A DNA stretch of 29,272 nucleotides from contig JAGXHC010000038.1 in the NCBI GenBank assembly GCA_024636405.1, positions 1 to 29,272 of the forward strand, given 5' to 3'. Positions 1-8,182 of the stretch are shown here, in pieces (position 1 is the stretch's first letter; every line of letters begins with the position of its first letter). Under the pieces are notes generated by a model that was given only the letters and a program-made list of their open reading frames with translations, was not told the DNA's origin and did not search any database. A program made the translations under genes and the position numbers. Origin of the DNA: Sulfitobacter sp. GTDB lineage: Bacteria > Pseudomonadota > Alphaproteobacteria > Rhodobacterales > Rhodobacteraceae.

Positions 1-1044
1 CGAACAGACCGCCCGGAATACGCCGCCAGCCATTGTCAGGGCGTGGCCGAGGTTGGCACCCGAAGTGTCGTGGCCGTCGGCCCCACCCGCGCCCCGCACC
101 CCCGCATCTACGCCGAGTGGACCGATGGCAATCGCACCGAATACCCGGTGACGTTTGAGCAGCAGATGCAAACCTGTCGCAGCATCGTGCAAGACTGGCA
201 CGGCACCCACGATGGCTGCATCAACATCGCGATGCTTTACCCCGTTTTGCGCGACGAGCATGAGCGCGAAATGGACCCGCAGGATTACGCAACCGCCTGC
301 GCGCAATCGCGCAGCGTGCGCGAATATTCACGCGACAAGGGGTTGGTCTTTACCCAGGACGGCCATTGGCGCGGCTCCATCCGGCGCGCGGAAACGCTGG
401 GTTTGCTGGGGCCAGATGCGCTTTTGTCTCATTGCATTGATTTGCATGATGACGAGATTGACCTTGTCGCCCGGACCGGCACGAAGATCGCGCACAACCC
501 GTCGGCCAATGCGTCCATTGCGGGGCGTTGTCCCGCGACCGAACTGATGGCGGCAGGCGCCTGCGTGGCGCTGGGGTCCGATGCGACGGCACCGGACCGA
601 TCCGGCGACATGTTCCGCCACATGCAGCAGGCGATGCATTATCACCGCCGTCATTTCCGCGATGCTTCCGTTCTGCCCATCGGTCAGGTGCTTGAGATGT
701 GCACGATCAGCGGTGCAAAGGCGCTTGGCATGGCCGACCGTGTCGGGTCCATCGAGGCGGGCAAGGCTGCTGATATCGTATCGCTTGATGCGCGCCGCGC
801 CCATCTGTATCCGCCCAACATGGCGCTGCACAGATTGGTATGTTTTGCCAACGGCAACGATGTGACGAACGTCATGGTCGGAGGCGAGATGGTGTTGCGC
901 GATGGCAAGGCGACACGGGTCACCGAGGCGGACATCCTCGGCGATGCCGCGCAGCAAGCGGCGCTTATGATCGACAGAATTGGCGGCGCTGCGGATCTGG
1001 CATTGCCCGCAGATTTCTGGGGACCGCGCGCCTCAGACGCTTGA
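1..1044 (+). CDS. TRZ/ATZ-family metal-dependent amidohydrolase/deaminase, 5'-truncated by window edge
   Basis: The reading frame is open from base 1, so the true start lies upstream; the GTG at 43 is internal. The visible 347 residues are the C-terminal two thirds of a chlorohydrolase/cytosine-deaminase-like TIM-barrel hydrolase. Seen are the barrel histidine in LLSHC, the segment HNPSANASIAGR, the metal-binding aspartate in ALGSDAT, and the C-terminal composite domain with KAADIVSLD. The N-terminal HxH metal site is outside the window. The family hydrolyses C-N or C-Cl bonds in purines, pyrimidines, triazines and related compounds. The gene converges on the FAD oxidase with a 47-bp gap, so it may belong to the amine island, but the exact substrate cannot be read from the sequence. 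Confidence 0.9.
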   Translation, partial: RTDRPEYAASHCQGVAEVGTRSVVAVGPTRAPHPRIYAEWTDGNRTEYPVTFEQQMQTCRSIVQDWHGTHDGCINIAMLYPVLRDEHEREMDPQDYATACAQSRSVREYSRDKGLVFTQDGHWRGSIRRAETLGLLGPDALLSHCIDLHDDEIDLVARTGTKIAHNPSANASIAGRCPATELMAAGACVALGSDATAPDRSGDMFRHMQQAMHYHRRHFRDASVLPIGQVLEMCTISGAKALGMADRVGSIEAGKAADIVSLDARRAHLYPPNMALHRLVCFANGNDVTNVMVGGEMVLRDGKATRVTEADILGDAAQQAALMIDRIGGAADLALPADFWGPRASDA

Positions 1045-1091
1045 ATCCAACTGCGGACCGATCTTTGAGACCCCCGTCGGTGGCGCGACGT

Positions 1092-2474
1092 TCAGGAATC
1101 AAAGCCGACGCCAAAGGCGTCAAGCAGCCGAAGAAACCCAGGGCGCCGGCCTGTTGCGTCCTCATCGGCAAGGCCCCTTTGCGCCAGACGCACAGCCAAG
1201 CTGCGCAAAGGTTCAGGTGGAAACGGCACCGGCCAGCGGCGTGACATGCGCAGCTTTGTGCGCTGGGTGGGGGTGCCTGACAGCAGGTCCAGCATGGTCA
1301 GGGCAGCAAATCTGCTGGCCGATACCCCCTGCCCGGTGAACCCCATTGCATAGGCGACCTGTCCTTTGAAGGCCAACCCGGAAAAGAATGTCGTGCGCGC
1401 CGAGGTGTCGATGATCCCACCCCAGGTGTAATCAAACGTCACATCCGCCAGCGGTGGGAAAGTGGCTGCAAATTGATCTGCAAGGCGGTCAAAGCTTTGC
1501 TGGCGCTGCAAGAGCGCCTCGCTGCGGTTGCTGCCATAATGATAGATCGCATCGTAGCCGGCCCAAAGCATGCGGTTGTCAGGCGTCTTGCGGAAGTAGT
1601 GAAACTGATTGCCGCTGTCGGCAATGCCGTAGCGGCCAGTCCACCCGATGCTGGCCCATTGCGCGTCGCTTAATGGTTGGGTCACCAGCGAATAATCATA
1701 GATCGGTATGAACGACATCCGCAGACGCTTGAGCAGCGGTTTTGCCGAATTGGTGGCCAGAATGACCTGCCGTGCCCTGATCTGTGCCTGACTTGTTTGC
1801 AGACGAATCAATGCACCATCGCGCGACAAATTATCTATGGCGGTGTTCTCATGTATCAAAACCCCATTTGCCATGCAGATGCGGCGCAGCTCGGCCACCG
1901 TTTTGGCGGGGTTTATCAGCGCGTAGTTCGGTTCAAACAGGGCCGCGTTGTACGCTGGACTGTTCAGCTTTTCCGCAAGCGCGCCGCCCGTTAACAGCGT
2001 ATGCTCGATGCCAAAGCGATCATAATTGCGGGCCATGCCCTGCAATCCTTCGACCTGCCAGGGTGTGGCCGCGACAGTCAGCTTGCCACATCGGTCAAAC
2101 CCTGTGTCCATGCCATAACGATCCAGATCGGCGGCGTAAGCATCAAGGTTTTCCTGACCCAGCCGGATCAATGTGGCCGCTTCATTGGCATGTCGCGCCA
2201 GCGCATTTGACACCCCATGAGAGATTGACGGCGCGCAAAAGCCACCGCTGCGTCCACTGGCGTCTTGCCCGCAGCGTTTTGCGTCGACAACAACGATGGT
2301 GGCGTCGGGATTGCGCTCGCGTGCTTTCAGCGCGCTCCATAACCCGCTAAATCCACCCCCGACGATTGCCAGATCACAGATAATATCACGGGTGACCGGG
2401 GCGCAGGCCGGGTCGTGGCAGAGCGTGGTTGCCCAATAGGGGACCGGTCGCGCATTGGCGAATTTCGATGTCAT
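1092..2474 (-). CDS. FAD-dependent amine/amino-acid oxidoreductase (DAO family, PuuB/OrdL-like)
   Basis: This 460-aa protein begins with about 33 variable residues, followed by the Rossmann FAD motif GGGFSG (residues 39-44) and the ASGRSGGF motif (72-79) typical of gamma-glutamylputrescine oxidase and related DAO enzymes. A second FAD-binding segment near the C-terminus reads YAMGFTGQGVS. The family oxidises primary or secondary amines to imines or aldehydes, releasing ammonia or amine with H2O2. It is the last gene of the potD operon, and the ALDH just upstream could take the aldehyde product. No Shine-Dalgarno is visible before this ATG. Its ATG overlaps the stop of a possible 28-aa ORF, which suggests translational coupling. 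The substrate is unknown; an amine carried in by the Pot-type transporter is the simplest guess. Confidence 0.9.
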   Translation of the reverse strand: MTSKFANARPVPYWATTLCHDPACAPVTRDIICDLAIVGGGFSGLWSALKARERNPDATIVVVDAKRCGQDASGRSGGFCAPSISHGVSNALARHANEAATLIRLGQENLDAYAADLDRYGMDTGFDRCGKLTVAATPWQVEGLQGMARNYDRFGIEHTLLTGGALAEKLNSPAYNAALFEPNYALINPAKTVAELRRICMANGVLIHENTAIDNLSRDGALIRLQTSQAQIRARQVILATNSAKPLLKRLRMSFIPIYDYSLVTQPLSDAQWASIGWTGRYGIADSGNQFHYFRKTPDNRMLWAGYDAIYHYGSNRSEALLQRQQSFDRLADQFAATFPPLADVTFDYTWGGIIDTSARTTFFSGLAFKGQVAYAMGFTGQGVSASRFAALTMLDLLSGTPTQRTKLRMSRRWPVPFPPEPLRSLAVRLAQRGLADEDATGRRPGFLRLLDAFGVGFDS

Positions 2475-2557
2475 GCCAAATCTGCGATCCGGTCAGGATA
2501 GCGCAACGATTTTACCGACACCTTCGCGCCGCAACGCGTGATCTGTATCATTTGCAC
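2471..2557 (-). CDS. Possible 28-aa small protein or coupling ORF between ALDH and FAD oxidase
   Basis: A GTG start at 2557 is preceded, with a 6-nt gap, by a good ribosome binding site (AAAGGA, 2569-2564) that begins just after the ALDH stop. The ORF runs 28 codons, is basic (K/R-rich) in its middle, and stops with TGA inside the ATG of the FAD oxidase (ATGA overlap, 2474-2471). The layout of stop, SD, start and ATGA overlap is that of a normal operon gene, and the downstream oxidase has no SD of its own. I recognise no family. It may be a small protein or only a translational relay. An in-frame ATG at 2551 is an alternative start but is too far from the SD. Confidence 0.45.
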   Translation of the reverse strand: MQMIQITRCGAKVSVKSLRYPDRIADLA

Positions 2558-2573
2558 CTGTTGTCCTTTGGTC

Positions 2574-4079
2574 TCAGGAAATCTTGCGCCCGCCTGCATC
2601 AAGGAACCAATCGTCAGGATAAGGATACCACCAGTCCTGCCGGACCGGTTTGTGATCCAGAATGACCATCTTGGAACGGCGAAAGGTATCAAGCCCCATC
2701 CGTCCCAATTCACGTCCCAGCCCCGAATTTTTCCAGCCGCCAAAGGGCAATGCGTCATTGTCGATCATCGGATTGTTGATCCAGATCATACCGGCCTCAA
2801 GCCGGTCATGGGCCTCGTGCGCCTCTTCCAGAGACGTGGTAAAAACGCAGGCGCCCAGACCAAATTCAGAAGCATTTGCGCCGGCGATGGCGGCATCGAA
2901 ATCGTGAACACGCACGATGGCGACCACGGGGCCAAAGCATTCGCGATGCAGGATGTCCATGTCCGGGGTGCAATTCGTAAGGATCGTAGGTTCATAAAAC
3001 CACCCCGTCTGGTGCGCGGGCGGGATGCGACCCCCACAAACAACAGTAGCACCTTTGGTCACGGCATCCGCGATCAGTGTTTCGATCTTGTCGCGCGCGA
3101 CTTTGCTGACCATCGGACCGATTTCGGATTTGTCCAACCCGTTGCCGATCCGCAGGCGTGTGGTCTCAGCCTTGAAGGCCGCGACAAATTCGTCATGCAC
3201 AACGTCCACGACATAAATGCGTTCGGTTGACGTGCACACCTGCCCGGACATGTGAAACGCGCCGGTCACGGCGCCCGCGGCGGCCACGTCAATGGGCGCG
3301 TGGGCTGTGATGATCATCGGGTCTGATCCGCCGGCCTCTATCACGGCCGGTTTCATTCTGGATGCGGCAGCGGCGGCGACAGCCTGGCCTGCTGCAACCG
3401 AACCGGTAAAGGCCACAGCATGGGTGGCGCGGCTTGCCACCAGCGCCTTGCCCACCTCTGCCCCACCGGGCAGACACGCCACAAGACCGTGAGGCAATGC
3501 GCCGAAAACCTTCATGAATTCCAGCGTTGACAGGGTTGTGGCCTCTGCCGGTTTGATGACACAGCCGTTGCCCGCTGCCAGCGATGCGGCCACCGTCCAG
3601 CACATCAGCAACACCGGGAAATTGAATGGCATGATGTGGACGGACACGCCCAGTGGTTCGTATTTCGCGAACTGAAAAGATCCTGCCTGCGTGGTGCCCG
3701 CGACCTTGCCGTCCTCATCGCGCGCCATTTCGGCGTAATAGCGGAAAATCGGCGCGCAGTTTGCCAATTCGCCAATCGCTTCGGGATAGGGCTTGCCCAT
3801 TTCGCGGGTCATCAGAATGGCGCAGTCTGACAGATCGGTCGTTTCAATCAGGTTGGCCAATCCATGCAGCACGCGCGCGCGCGATTTGGCGTCCGTGGCT
3901 TTCCATTTGGCCTGTGCGGTGGTGACCTTTTCCAGCGCAGCTGTTATTTCCGCGTCTGTCACAACCGCGCGGACGCCCACAGTATTCAGCGTGGCAGGAT
4001 CGATAACCGGGTGGCCCGCACCTTCCGCCGCATGGAAACCCGGCGTGACAAAGTAGCAGGGGGATTGAATATCCAGCAT
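2574..4079 (-). CDS. NAD(P)-dependent aldehyde dehydrogenase
   Basis: A 501-aa ALDH-superfamily enzyme. The start at 4079 is chosen because AAGGAA lies just upstream; an upstream in-frame ATG at 4148 would run into the kinase gene. Conserved elements in order are the catalytic Asn in PFNFP (N153), the cofactor lysine in VIKPAEA (K177), the Rossmann FTGSVAAG (225-231), the general-base Glu in VIEAGG (E248) and the nucleophile Cys in GQVCTS (C282), with CFGPV further on. All catalytic residues are present, so it should be active. It oxidises an aldehyde to an acid. In this operon the likely source is the amino-aldehyde made by the neighbouring FAD oxidase, as PuuC follows PuuB. A succinate-semialdehyde type activity cannot be excluded. 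Confidence 0.93.
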   Translation of the reverse strand: MLDIQSPCYFVTPGFHAAEGAGHPVIDPATLNTVGVRAVVTDAEITAALEKVTTAQAKWKATDAKSRARVLHGLANLIETTDLSDCAILMTREMGKPYPEAIGELANCAPIFRYYAEMARDEDGKVAGTTQAGSFQFAKYEPLGVSVHIMPFNFPVLLMCWTVAASLAAGNGCVIKPAEATTLSTLEFMKVFGALPHGLVACLPGGAEVGKALVASRATHAVAFTGSVAAGQAVAAAAASRMKPAVIEAGGSDPMIITAHAPIDVAAAGAVTGAFHMSGQVCTSTERIYVVDVVHDEFVAAFKAETTRLRIGNGLDKSEIGPMVSKVARDKIETLIADAVTKGATVVCGGRIPPAHQTGWFYEPTILTNCTPDMDILHRECFGPVVAIVRVHDFDAAIAGANASEFGLGACVFTTSLEEAHEAHDRLEAGMIWINNPMIDNDALPFGGWKNSGLGRELGRMGLDTFRRSKMVILDHKPVRQDWWYPYPDDWFLDAGGRKIS

Positions 4080-4089
4080 CTGGGTTCCT

Positions 4090-5115
4090 TTACGGTCTTT
4101 GTGCCATCTGCGGCCCGGCATCACGCCAGCCCGGCAGCGTGGTATCAATGAAGTCGGCGATTTCGGTCATCCGGGCATCCGCCAGCGCGGTCTGCATCTG
4201 GCGCATGACGCGGGGCATGAACCGCAGATAGCCGGGTTTTCCATCACGGACATTAAGCCGCAGGAACTGGCCGGCCAGCCGCGTGTGTCGCTGTGCCGCC
4301 ATAAGATAATAGCGTTGCAGGATCTCCTCTGCGGTGCCACGCGACCGGGGGATCTTGGCAAGATAAAGGTCAAGCATGGCCTGCTCAAGTCCCGGCGCAA
4401 GGTCACGGCGGGCATCCTGAAGCAGCGACATCAGATCATATTCCGCCGCCCCCAGCACCGCGTCCTGAAAATCAAGCAGGCCGCAGGCTGCGATGCCGTC
4501 ACGGGTCTCCAGAAGCATCAGGTTATCGATATGAAAATCCCGCAAGACGAGCGCTGCTGGTGCGGCTTCAATCGGGCGCAGGGCGCGCCGCCACATGTCA
4601 CGGAACGTCGCGTCAAACTGGGCCACGTCCACGTCCGCCCGGAAGGCAGGGACGAACCATTCGGAAAACACCGATATTTCTTTCAACAACAATGCCATGT
4701 CGTACTCGGGAACTGTGACTGCGGTCGCTTGCGGATGGCTGTGCAAATGCACAAGCGTGTCGATCGCAAGCTCATAAAGAGATGTCTCATCATGGCCGTC
4801 CCTGAGCAGCGCACCATAGGTGGCAGTCCCGAAATCCTCGATCAGGGCAAGGCCCGTCGCGGGATCGGCGCCAAAGACTCGCGGTGCGCTGAGCCCCAGC
4901 GCACCGAGATGTCGCGCCAGTCGGATAAAGGCCGCAAAACCCACAGGGTCCGTGCGATCCTCCATCACCAATTGCCCGGCGCCGACGACGCGGATGTAGC
5001 TTCGCGGCGAGGCATCGCTTGGCAATGGGTCAAGCGGTGCATCATTTAGCTCATGACGCGCCAGAAAGGTGGCCATCGGCGGGGCGGGCGACCAAGGGGC
5101 TTTCACCAATGTCAT
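4090..5115 (-). CDS. APH-fold small-molecule kinase, AmgK-like (anomeric sugar or amino-alcohol kinase)
   Basis: A 341-aa kinase of the aminoglycoside phosphotransferase/choline kinase fold. The N-terminal LPSDASPRSYIRV (31-43) and the later DFQDA with YDLMSLLQDARRD are the signature of the N-acetylmuramate/N-acetylglucosamine anomeric kinase AmgK. The catalytic loop is RDFHIDN (D193, N198) and the Mg-binding Asp is D215 in LLDFQDA. AmgK normally sits beside a MurU-type nucleotidyltransferase, which is absent here, so this looks like a paralogue recruited to another substrate. Given the glycosyltransferase upstream, a sugar or glycoside is plausible; an amino alcohol is the alternative. Its ATG overlaps the cupin stop (5115-5112), and a 10-nt gap separates it from the ALDH. 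Confidence 0.85.
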   Translation of the reverse strand: MTLVKAPWSPAPPMATFLARHELNDAPLDPLPSDASPRSYIRVVGAGQLVMEDRTDPVGFAAFIRLARHLGALGLSAPRVFGADPATGLALIEDFGTATYGALLRDGHDETSLYELAIDTLVHLHSHPQATAVTVPEYDMALLLKEISVFSEWFVPAFRADVDVAQFDATFRDMWRRALRPIEAAPAALVLRDFHIDNLMLLETRDGIAACGLLDFQDAVLGAAEYDLMSLLQDARRDLAPGLEQAMLDLYLAKIPRSRGTAEEILQRYYLMAAQRHTRLAGQFLRLNVRDGKPGYLRFMPRVMRQMQTALADARMTEIADFIDTTLPGWRDAGPQMAQRP

Positions 5116-5456
5116 CGGATCATATAGACCTTCTTGATTGTTTCATGGACGGTGCAGACGCCTTTCCAGTCCTTGGGAAAGAACGCGGCGGTATCTGGCG
5201 TGATTTCGATAACGTCGCCGCTTTGATGCACATAGGTGCAGCGTCCTTCGAGAAAATGGCAGAACTCATCGCTGGTGACATGGCAATCCCATTTGCCGGG
5301 CGTGCAGATCCACAGGCCGCATTCGGATTGCCCGTCCGGGCCCTTGTGCAGCACGACGCCGCTGACATGGGATGCGCCTTCGATCATGGTGGGGATGATG
5401 CCCCAGTCGGCGGTTTCGGTAATCTCGAGCGGTTTGTGCATAACGGGTGTCTTCAC
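5112..5456 (-). CDS. Small cupin protein (DUF861/EutQ-like), copy 2 of a tandem pair
   Basis: A single-domain cupin of about 114 residues. I chose the GTG at 5456 because GAGG lies about 8 nt upstream and the start is 10 nt beyond the preceding cupin stop; an ATG at 5441 (109 aa) is the alternative. The beta-barrel core reads GLWICTPGKW, then DEFCHFLEGR, then ITPDTAAFFPKDWKG, matching the cupin_3 group found in EutQ and ureidoglycine-aminohydrolase-like proteins. The classic HxH motif is not evident; the DEFCHF segment supplies possible Asp, Glu and His ligands. Such proteins act as small isomerases or hydrolases or as ligand-binding proteins, and the function here is unknown. It closely resembles the next cupin upstream, so the two are a tandem duplication. 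Confidence 0.85.
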   Translation of the reverse strand: MKTPVMHKPLEITETADWGIIPTMIEGASHVSGVVLHKGPDGQSECGLWICTPGKWDCHVTSDEFCHFLEGRCTYVHQSGDVIEITPDTAAFFPKDWKGVCTVHETIKKVYMIR

Positions 5457-5466
5457 GGTGCTGACC

Positions 5467-5826
5467 TCAACTGAGCATGTAGATATTGCGGATGGTTTCA
5501 AAGATTTCGGCCTGTCCGGTCCAGCCCGCCGGGAACAGGACGCAGGTGCCGGGGGTTATGTCGATCACCTCTGACGTGTCAGAGGTATAACGCGCGCGGC
5601 CACTGACGAAATGGCAAAATTCGTCGCGCGGCACCGATAGTCGCCAACGCCCCGGCGTGCAATCCCATATGCCGGTTTCGGGGATGTTGCCCGGCCCCTT
5701 GAAGAGCAGCCGCCCTGTGGAATGTGACGACCCCGCCAGCGCATCAGGCTGCGGTCCCCAATCTGCAAGATCACCAAATTCAGACGCATTGTTGATATAC
5801 GGGGCGCTCGCGGCGAGGTTTGTCAT
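5467..5826 (-). CDS. Small cupin protein (DUF861/EutQ-like), copy 1 of a tandem pair
   Basis: A 119-aa cupin starting at the ATG at 5826, which overlaps the glycosyltransferase stop as ATGA (5826-5823). The longer reading frame to 5970 would lie inside the glycosyltransferase gene and is not credible. Shared with the downstream copy are LADWG, a FKGPG/HKGPD segment, CTPGRW, DEFCHF, an ITPGTCVLFPAGW strand and a terminal IYM. The pair may form a heteromer, or each may act on one of two related intermediates. It is embedded between a glycosyltransferase and a sugar-kinase-like gene, so a carbohydrate-linked substrate is possible. No experimentally known relative comes to mind. Confidence 0.87.
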   Translation of the reverse strand: MTNLAASAPYINNASEFGDLADWGPQPDALAGSSHSTGRLLFKGPGNIPETGIWDCTPGRWRLSVPRDEFCHFVSGRARYTSDTSEVIDITPGTCVLFPAGWTGQAEIFETIRNIYMLS

Positions 5827-7100
5827 GTCACCAGCCCTGCCAGCAAATTGGCCGCCTTTACCGGGCCTTCGCAAGATTGCATATGCGCGGACAACTTGGC
5901 GAGTTTTGCGTGCATTTCGGCGTCGCTCAGGCAGGCTTCGATCTTGGTGATCAGGTCCTGATCCGTCCATTCGTACCGGTCCGACCGGAAACCAAAACCG
6001 GTCTCTTCAATGCGCATGGCGTTGTCATGCCCGTCCCAGACATAGGGCATGATGATCGCAGGTTTGCCAAAGTACAGACATTCCGTAAAAGAATTGTTGC
6101 CCCCGTGATGGATAACCGCATCGACCTGCGGAATGACCGAGGGTTGCGGATACCAGCCCTCAATGATCACATTCGGTGGAATATCGGTATATTCGTCCTT
6201 GTAATCGCCCACATTGACCAGCGCGCGATAACGCGTTTTCCCCACCAGCGTGATCAACCGCTTGAGCAGATCTGTATCCCCCGCGCCCAGCGAACCGAAA
6301 GAGATATAAAGAAGCGGACCATCGTTGTTTGCGGCAAATTCCGGCACAACATAGGCTTCGTCCTGACGCACACAGCCTTCAAGGTACTGAAAACGCGCGG
6401 GGTCCAACGGCGTTGCGCGGTCATAGGTCAGCGGTGCGGGATACAGCATCAGATTCAGATGCGGTGACGGTTCAAAGAACTCGCCCAGCGTGTATGGGTC
6501 TTCGCCACAGGATTTAATGAAGGCGTTGAAATCATCGTGGATCGGCTTGATCACCTCGTTGAATTTCGCACGGAATGCGGCGTGGCCTCTGGTATCATTC
6601 TCGGACATGCCTGACAGATGCGGCGGGATGGCGGGATCTTCGATTTCGTTTTCGGAACACGATATGATCCGCACCCACGGCACACCGAACTGTTTGATCG
6701 CCGGGAACAAGATCACATTGTCGACGGCGATCACGTCGGGATTGATCTTGGCCAGCACGGTGGGCAGGTCCTTTTCGGCCCACTTCGCACTGTCCACGAT
6801 CGCCTCCCAACATTCCTTGACGTAGTTGTCGATCTGGTCAATCGGCGCCTTGCGGAAGTTCGGGATATGGCCGTTAATGAAGTCCTCCCAGAACTTCGCC
6901 ATCTGTTCGGGTGGCATGGGTTCGGACAATGCGACGGGGTGCGTTTCAAACCCGTAGCCTTCGTAAATTTCGACAAAGCCGGGATCGGACAGGAACACGG
7001 CCTTGTGGCCCAATGCCGTGATCGCCTGCGCAATTCCAACGGAATTCAGCGCCGGGCCAAACGCGGCCTCCGGGAAGAATGCAAAAGTTTTCTGTTCCAT
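5823..7100 (-). CDS. UGT/MGT-like GT-B glycosyltransferase 1, canonical catalytic His absent
   Basis: A 425-aa GT-B enzyme. The ATG at 7100 is preferred because AGGAG sits 6 nt upstream; an in-frame ATG at 7124 overlapping the potA stop would add 8 residues. The C-terminal nucleotide-sugar domain has LLYISFGSLGAGD (264-276), WYPQPSVI (316-323) and a PSPG-like box with HHGGNNS (331-337) and WDGHDNA (355-361). The normal DQxxNA is altered to DGHDNA. At the N-terminus the usual GHxxP catalytic His is a Pro (residue 16, in AFGPALN). A paralogue lies at 12089-13393. The family moves a sugar from an NDP-sugar to small acceptors. Being fourth in a polyamine-type transport operon suggests that the imported amine or its product is the acceptor; this is inference. 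Confidence 0.88.
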   Translation of the reverse strand: MEQKTFAFFPEAAFGPALNSVGIAQAITALGHKAVFLSDPGFVEIYEGYGFETHPVALSEPMPPEQMAKFWEDFINGHIPNFRKAPIDQIDNYVKECWEAIVDSAKWAEKDLPTVLAKINPDVIAVDNVILFPAIKQFGVPWVRIISCSENEIEDPAIPPHLSGMSENDTRGHAAFRAKFNEVIKPIHDDFNAFIKSCGEDPYTLGEFFEPSPHLNLMLYPAPLTYDRATPLDPARFQYLEGCVRQDEAYVVPEFAANNDGPLLYISFGSLGAGDTDLLKRLITLVGKTRYRALVNVGDYKDEYTDIPPNVIIEGWYPQPSVIPQVDAVIHHGGNNSFTECLYFGKPAIIMPYVWDGHDNAMRIEETGFGFRSDRYEWTDQDLITKIEACLSDAEMHAKLAKLSAHMQSCEGPVKAANLLAGLVT

Positions 7101-7120
7101 GGTGTCTCCTTTTGGTTGGT

Positions 7121-8182
7121 TCATGCCGGATAGATATGCGTGTCAGAGGCGGACCAGTTGACCGATATTGTCTGGCCCACTGCGGGCGCGTGGCGGTCTG
7201 CCACATCCGCAGTCATCCGTGCCACGACGGGGGTGTCCGTAAGGTCGGTTGTGATGTGCAAAAGCAGATCAAGACCGTGGTAGGCGATGGTGGAAATCTT
7301 GCCTTGCAACCTGTTGTCGCCCGTCGCGCCAACGCGCAAGCGCTCCGGCCGCATCGCCGCCACCGCCGGCGCCTTATCGGCAAGCGTGACCGTGCTGGCA
7401 GAGACAATAGGGCTGCCATCCAAGGCAATATAACCGCTCCCGTTGCGCTGCACCGGAACAAAGTTCATGACCCCGATGAAATCAGCGGCAAACCGGGTTT
7501 CGGGCTTCTCGTAAATTTCATGCGGCGTGCCCACTTGCAGCAACGCACCGTCCTTCATGATGGCAATGCGGTCCGCCATCACAAGTGCCTCTTCCTGATC
7601 ATGGGTGACGACGATGAAGGTGATCCCGAATTCGCTTTGCAGCCGTTTCAGTTCCAACTGCATTTCGCTGCGCAGCTTTTTGTCCAGCGCGCCGAGCGGT
7701 TCATCAAGCAATAGAACCTTGGGGCGTTTGACCAATGCGCGGGCCAGGGCAACACGCTGGCGCTGACCCCCCGAAAGCTGATCAGGCTTGCGCTTTGCCA
7801 GATGGGCCAGTTGAATGACTTGCAGTATTTCTTCCACGCGGGCGGTGATCGCCGCGCGGGGCAGCTTTTCCATCTCAAGCCCGTATGCAATGTTCTGAGC
7901 CACCGTCATATGTGGAAAAAGCGCGTAGGACTGGAACATCAGATTGACGGGGCGCTGGTTGGGCGGCTGATGTGCTATGCTGGCCCCTTCAAGTTGGATA
8001 TCGCCTTTGGTCAGCACCTCAAAACCGGCCAACATACGCAACAGCGTCGTTTTGCCACTGCCCGATGCGCCCAGAAGTGCGAAGAATTCGTTCTCGTGGA
8101 TATCCAGCGTGACACCGGCCACAGCCTTTACTGCGCCGAAATTCTTTTGGACATTTTGAATGCTCAGAAACGGATGGTTCAT
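7121..8182 (-). CDS. potA: Polyamine-type ABC transporter ATP-binding protein
   Basis: A 353-aa ATPase of the PotA/MalK type. Walker A is GASGSGKT (38-45), the signature LSGGQRQR, Walker B LLLDEPLGALD and the H-loop VVTHDQ. The last 120 or so residues form a TOBE-type regulatory domain with MRPERLRVG. It drives import through the two adjacent permeases. Its start overlaps the permease stop (8182-8179) and its stop overlaps an alternative glycosyltransferase start (7124-7121), so the genes are translated as a unit. The Pot assignment for the family is secure; the actual substrate is not. Confidence 0.93.
   Translation of the reverse strand: MNHPFLSIQNVQKNFGAVKAVAGVTLDIHENEFFALLGASGSGKTTLLRMLAGFEVLTKGDIQLEGASIAHQPPNQRPVNLMFQSYALFPHMTVAQNIAYGLEMEKLPRAAITARVEEILQVIQLAHLAKRKPDQLSGGQRQRVALARALVKRPKVLLLDEPLGALDKKLRSEMQLELKRLQSEFGITFIVVTHDQEEALVMADRIAIMKDGALLQVGTPHEIYEKPETRFAADFIGVMNFVPVQRNGSGYIALDGSPIVSASTVTLADKAPAVAAMRPERLRVGATGDNRLQGKISTIAYHGLDLLLHITTDLTDTPVVARMTADVADRHAPAVGQTISVNWSASDTHIYPA

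Noticed and set aside
1075..1090. Short inverted repeat between the convergent amidohydrolase and FAD oxidase genes
   Set aside because: Only a 5-bp stem and no T-run on either side, too weak to call a terminator.
3872..3883. (CG)6 dinucleotide run
   Set aside because: It lies inside the intact ALDH reading frame and encodes ordinary Arg-Ala-Arg codons; no sign of phase variation.
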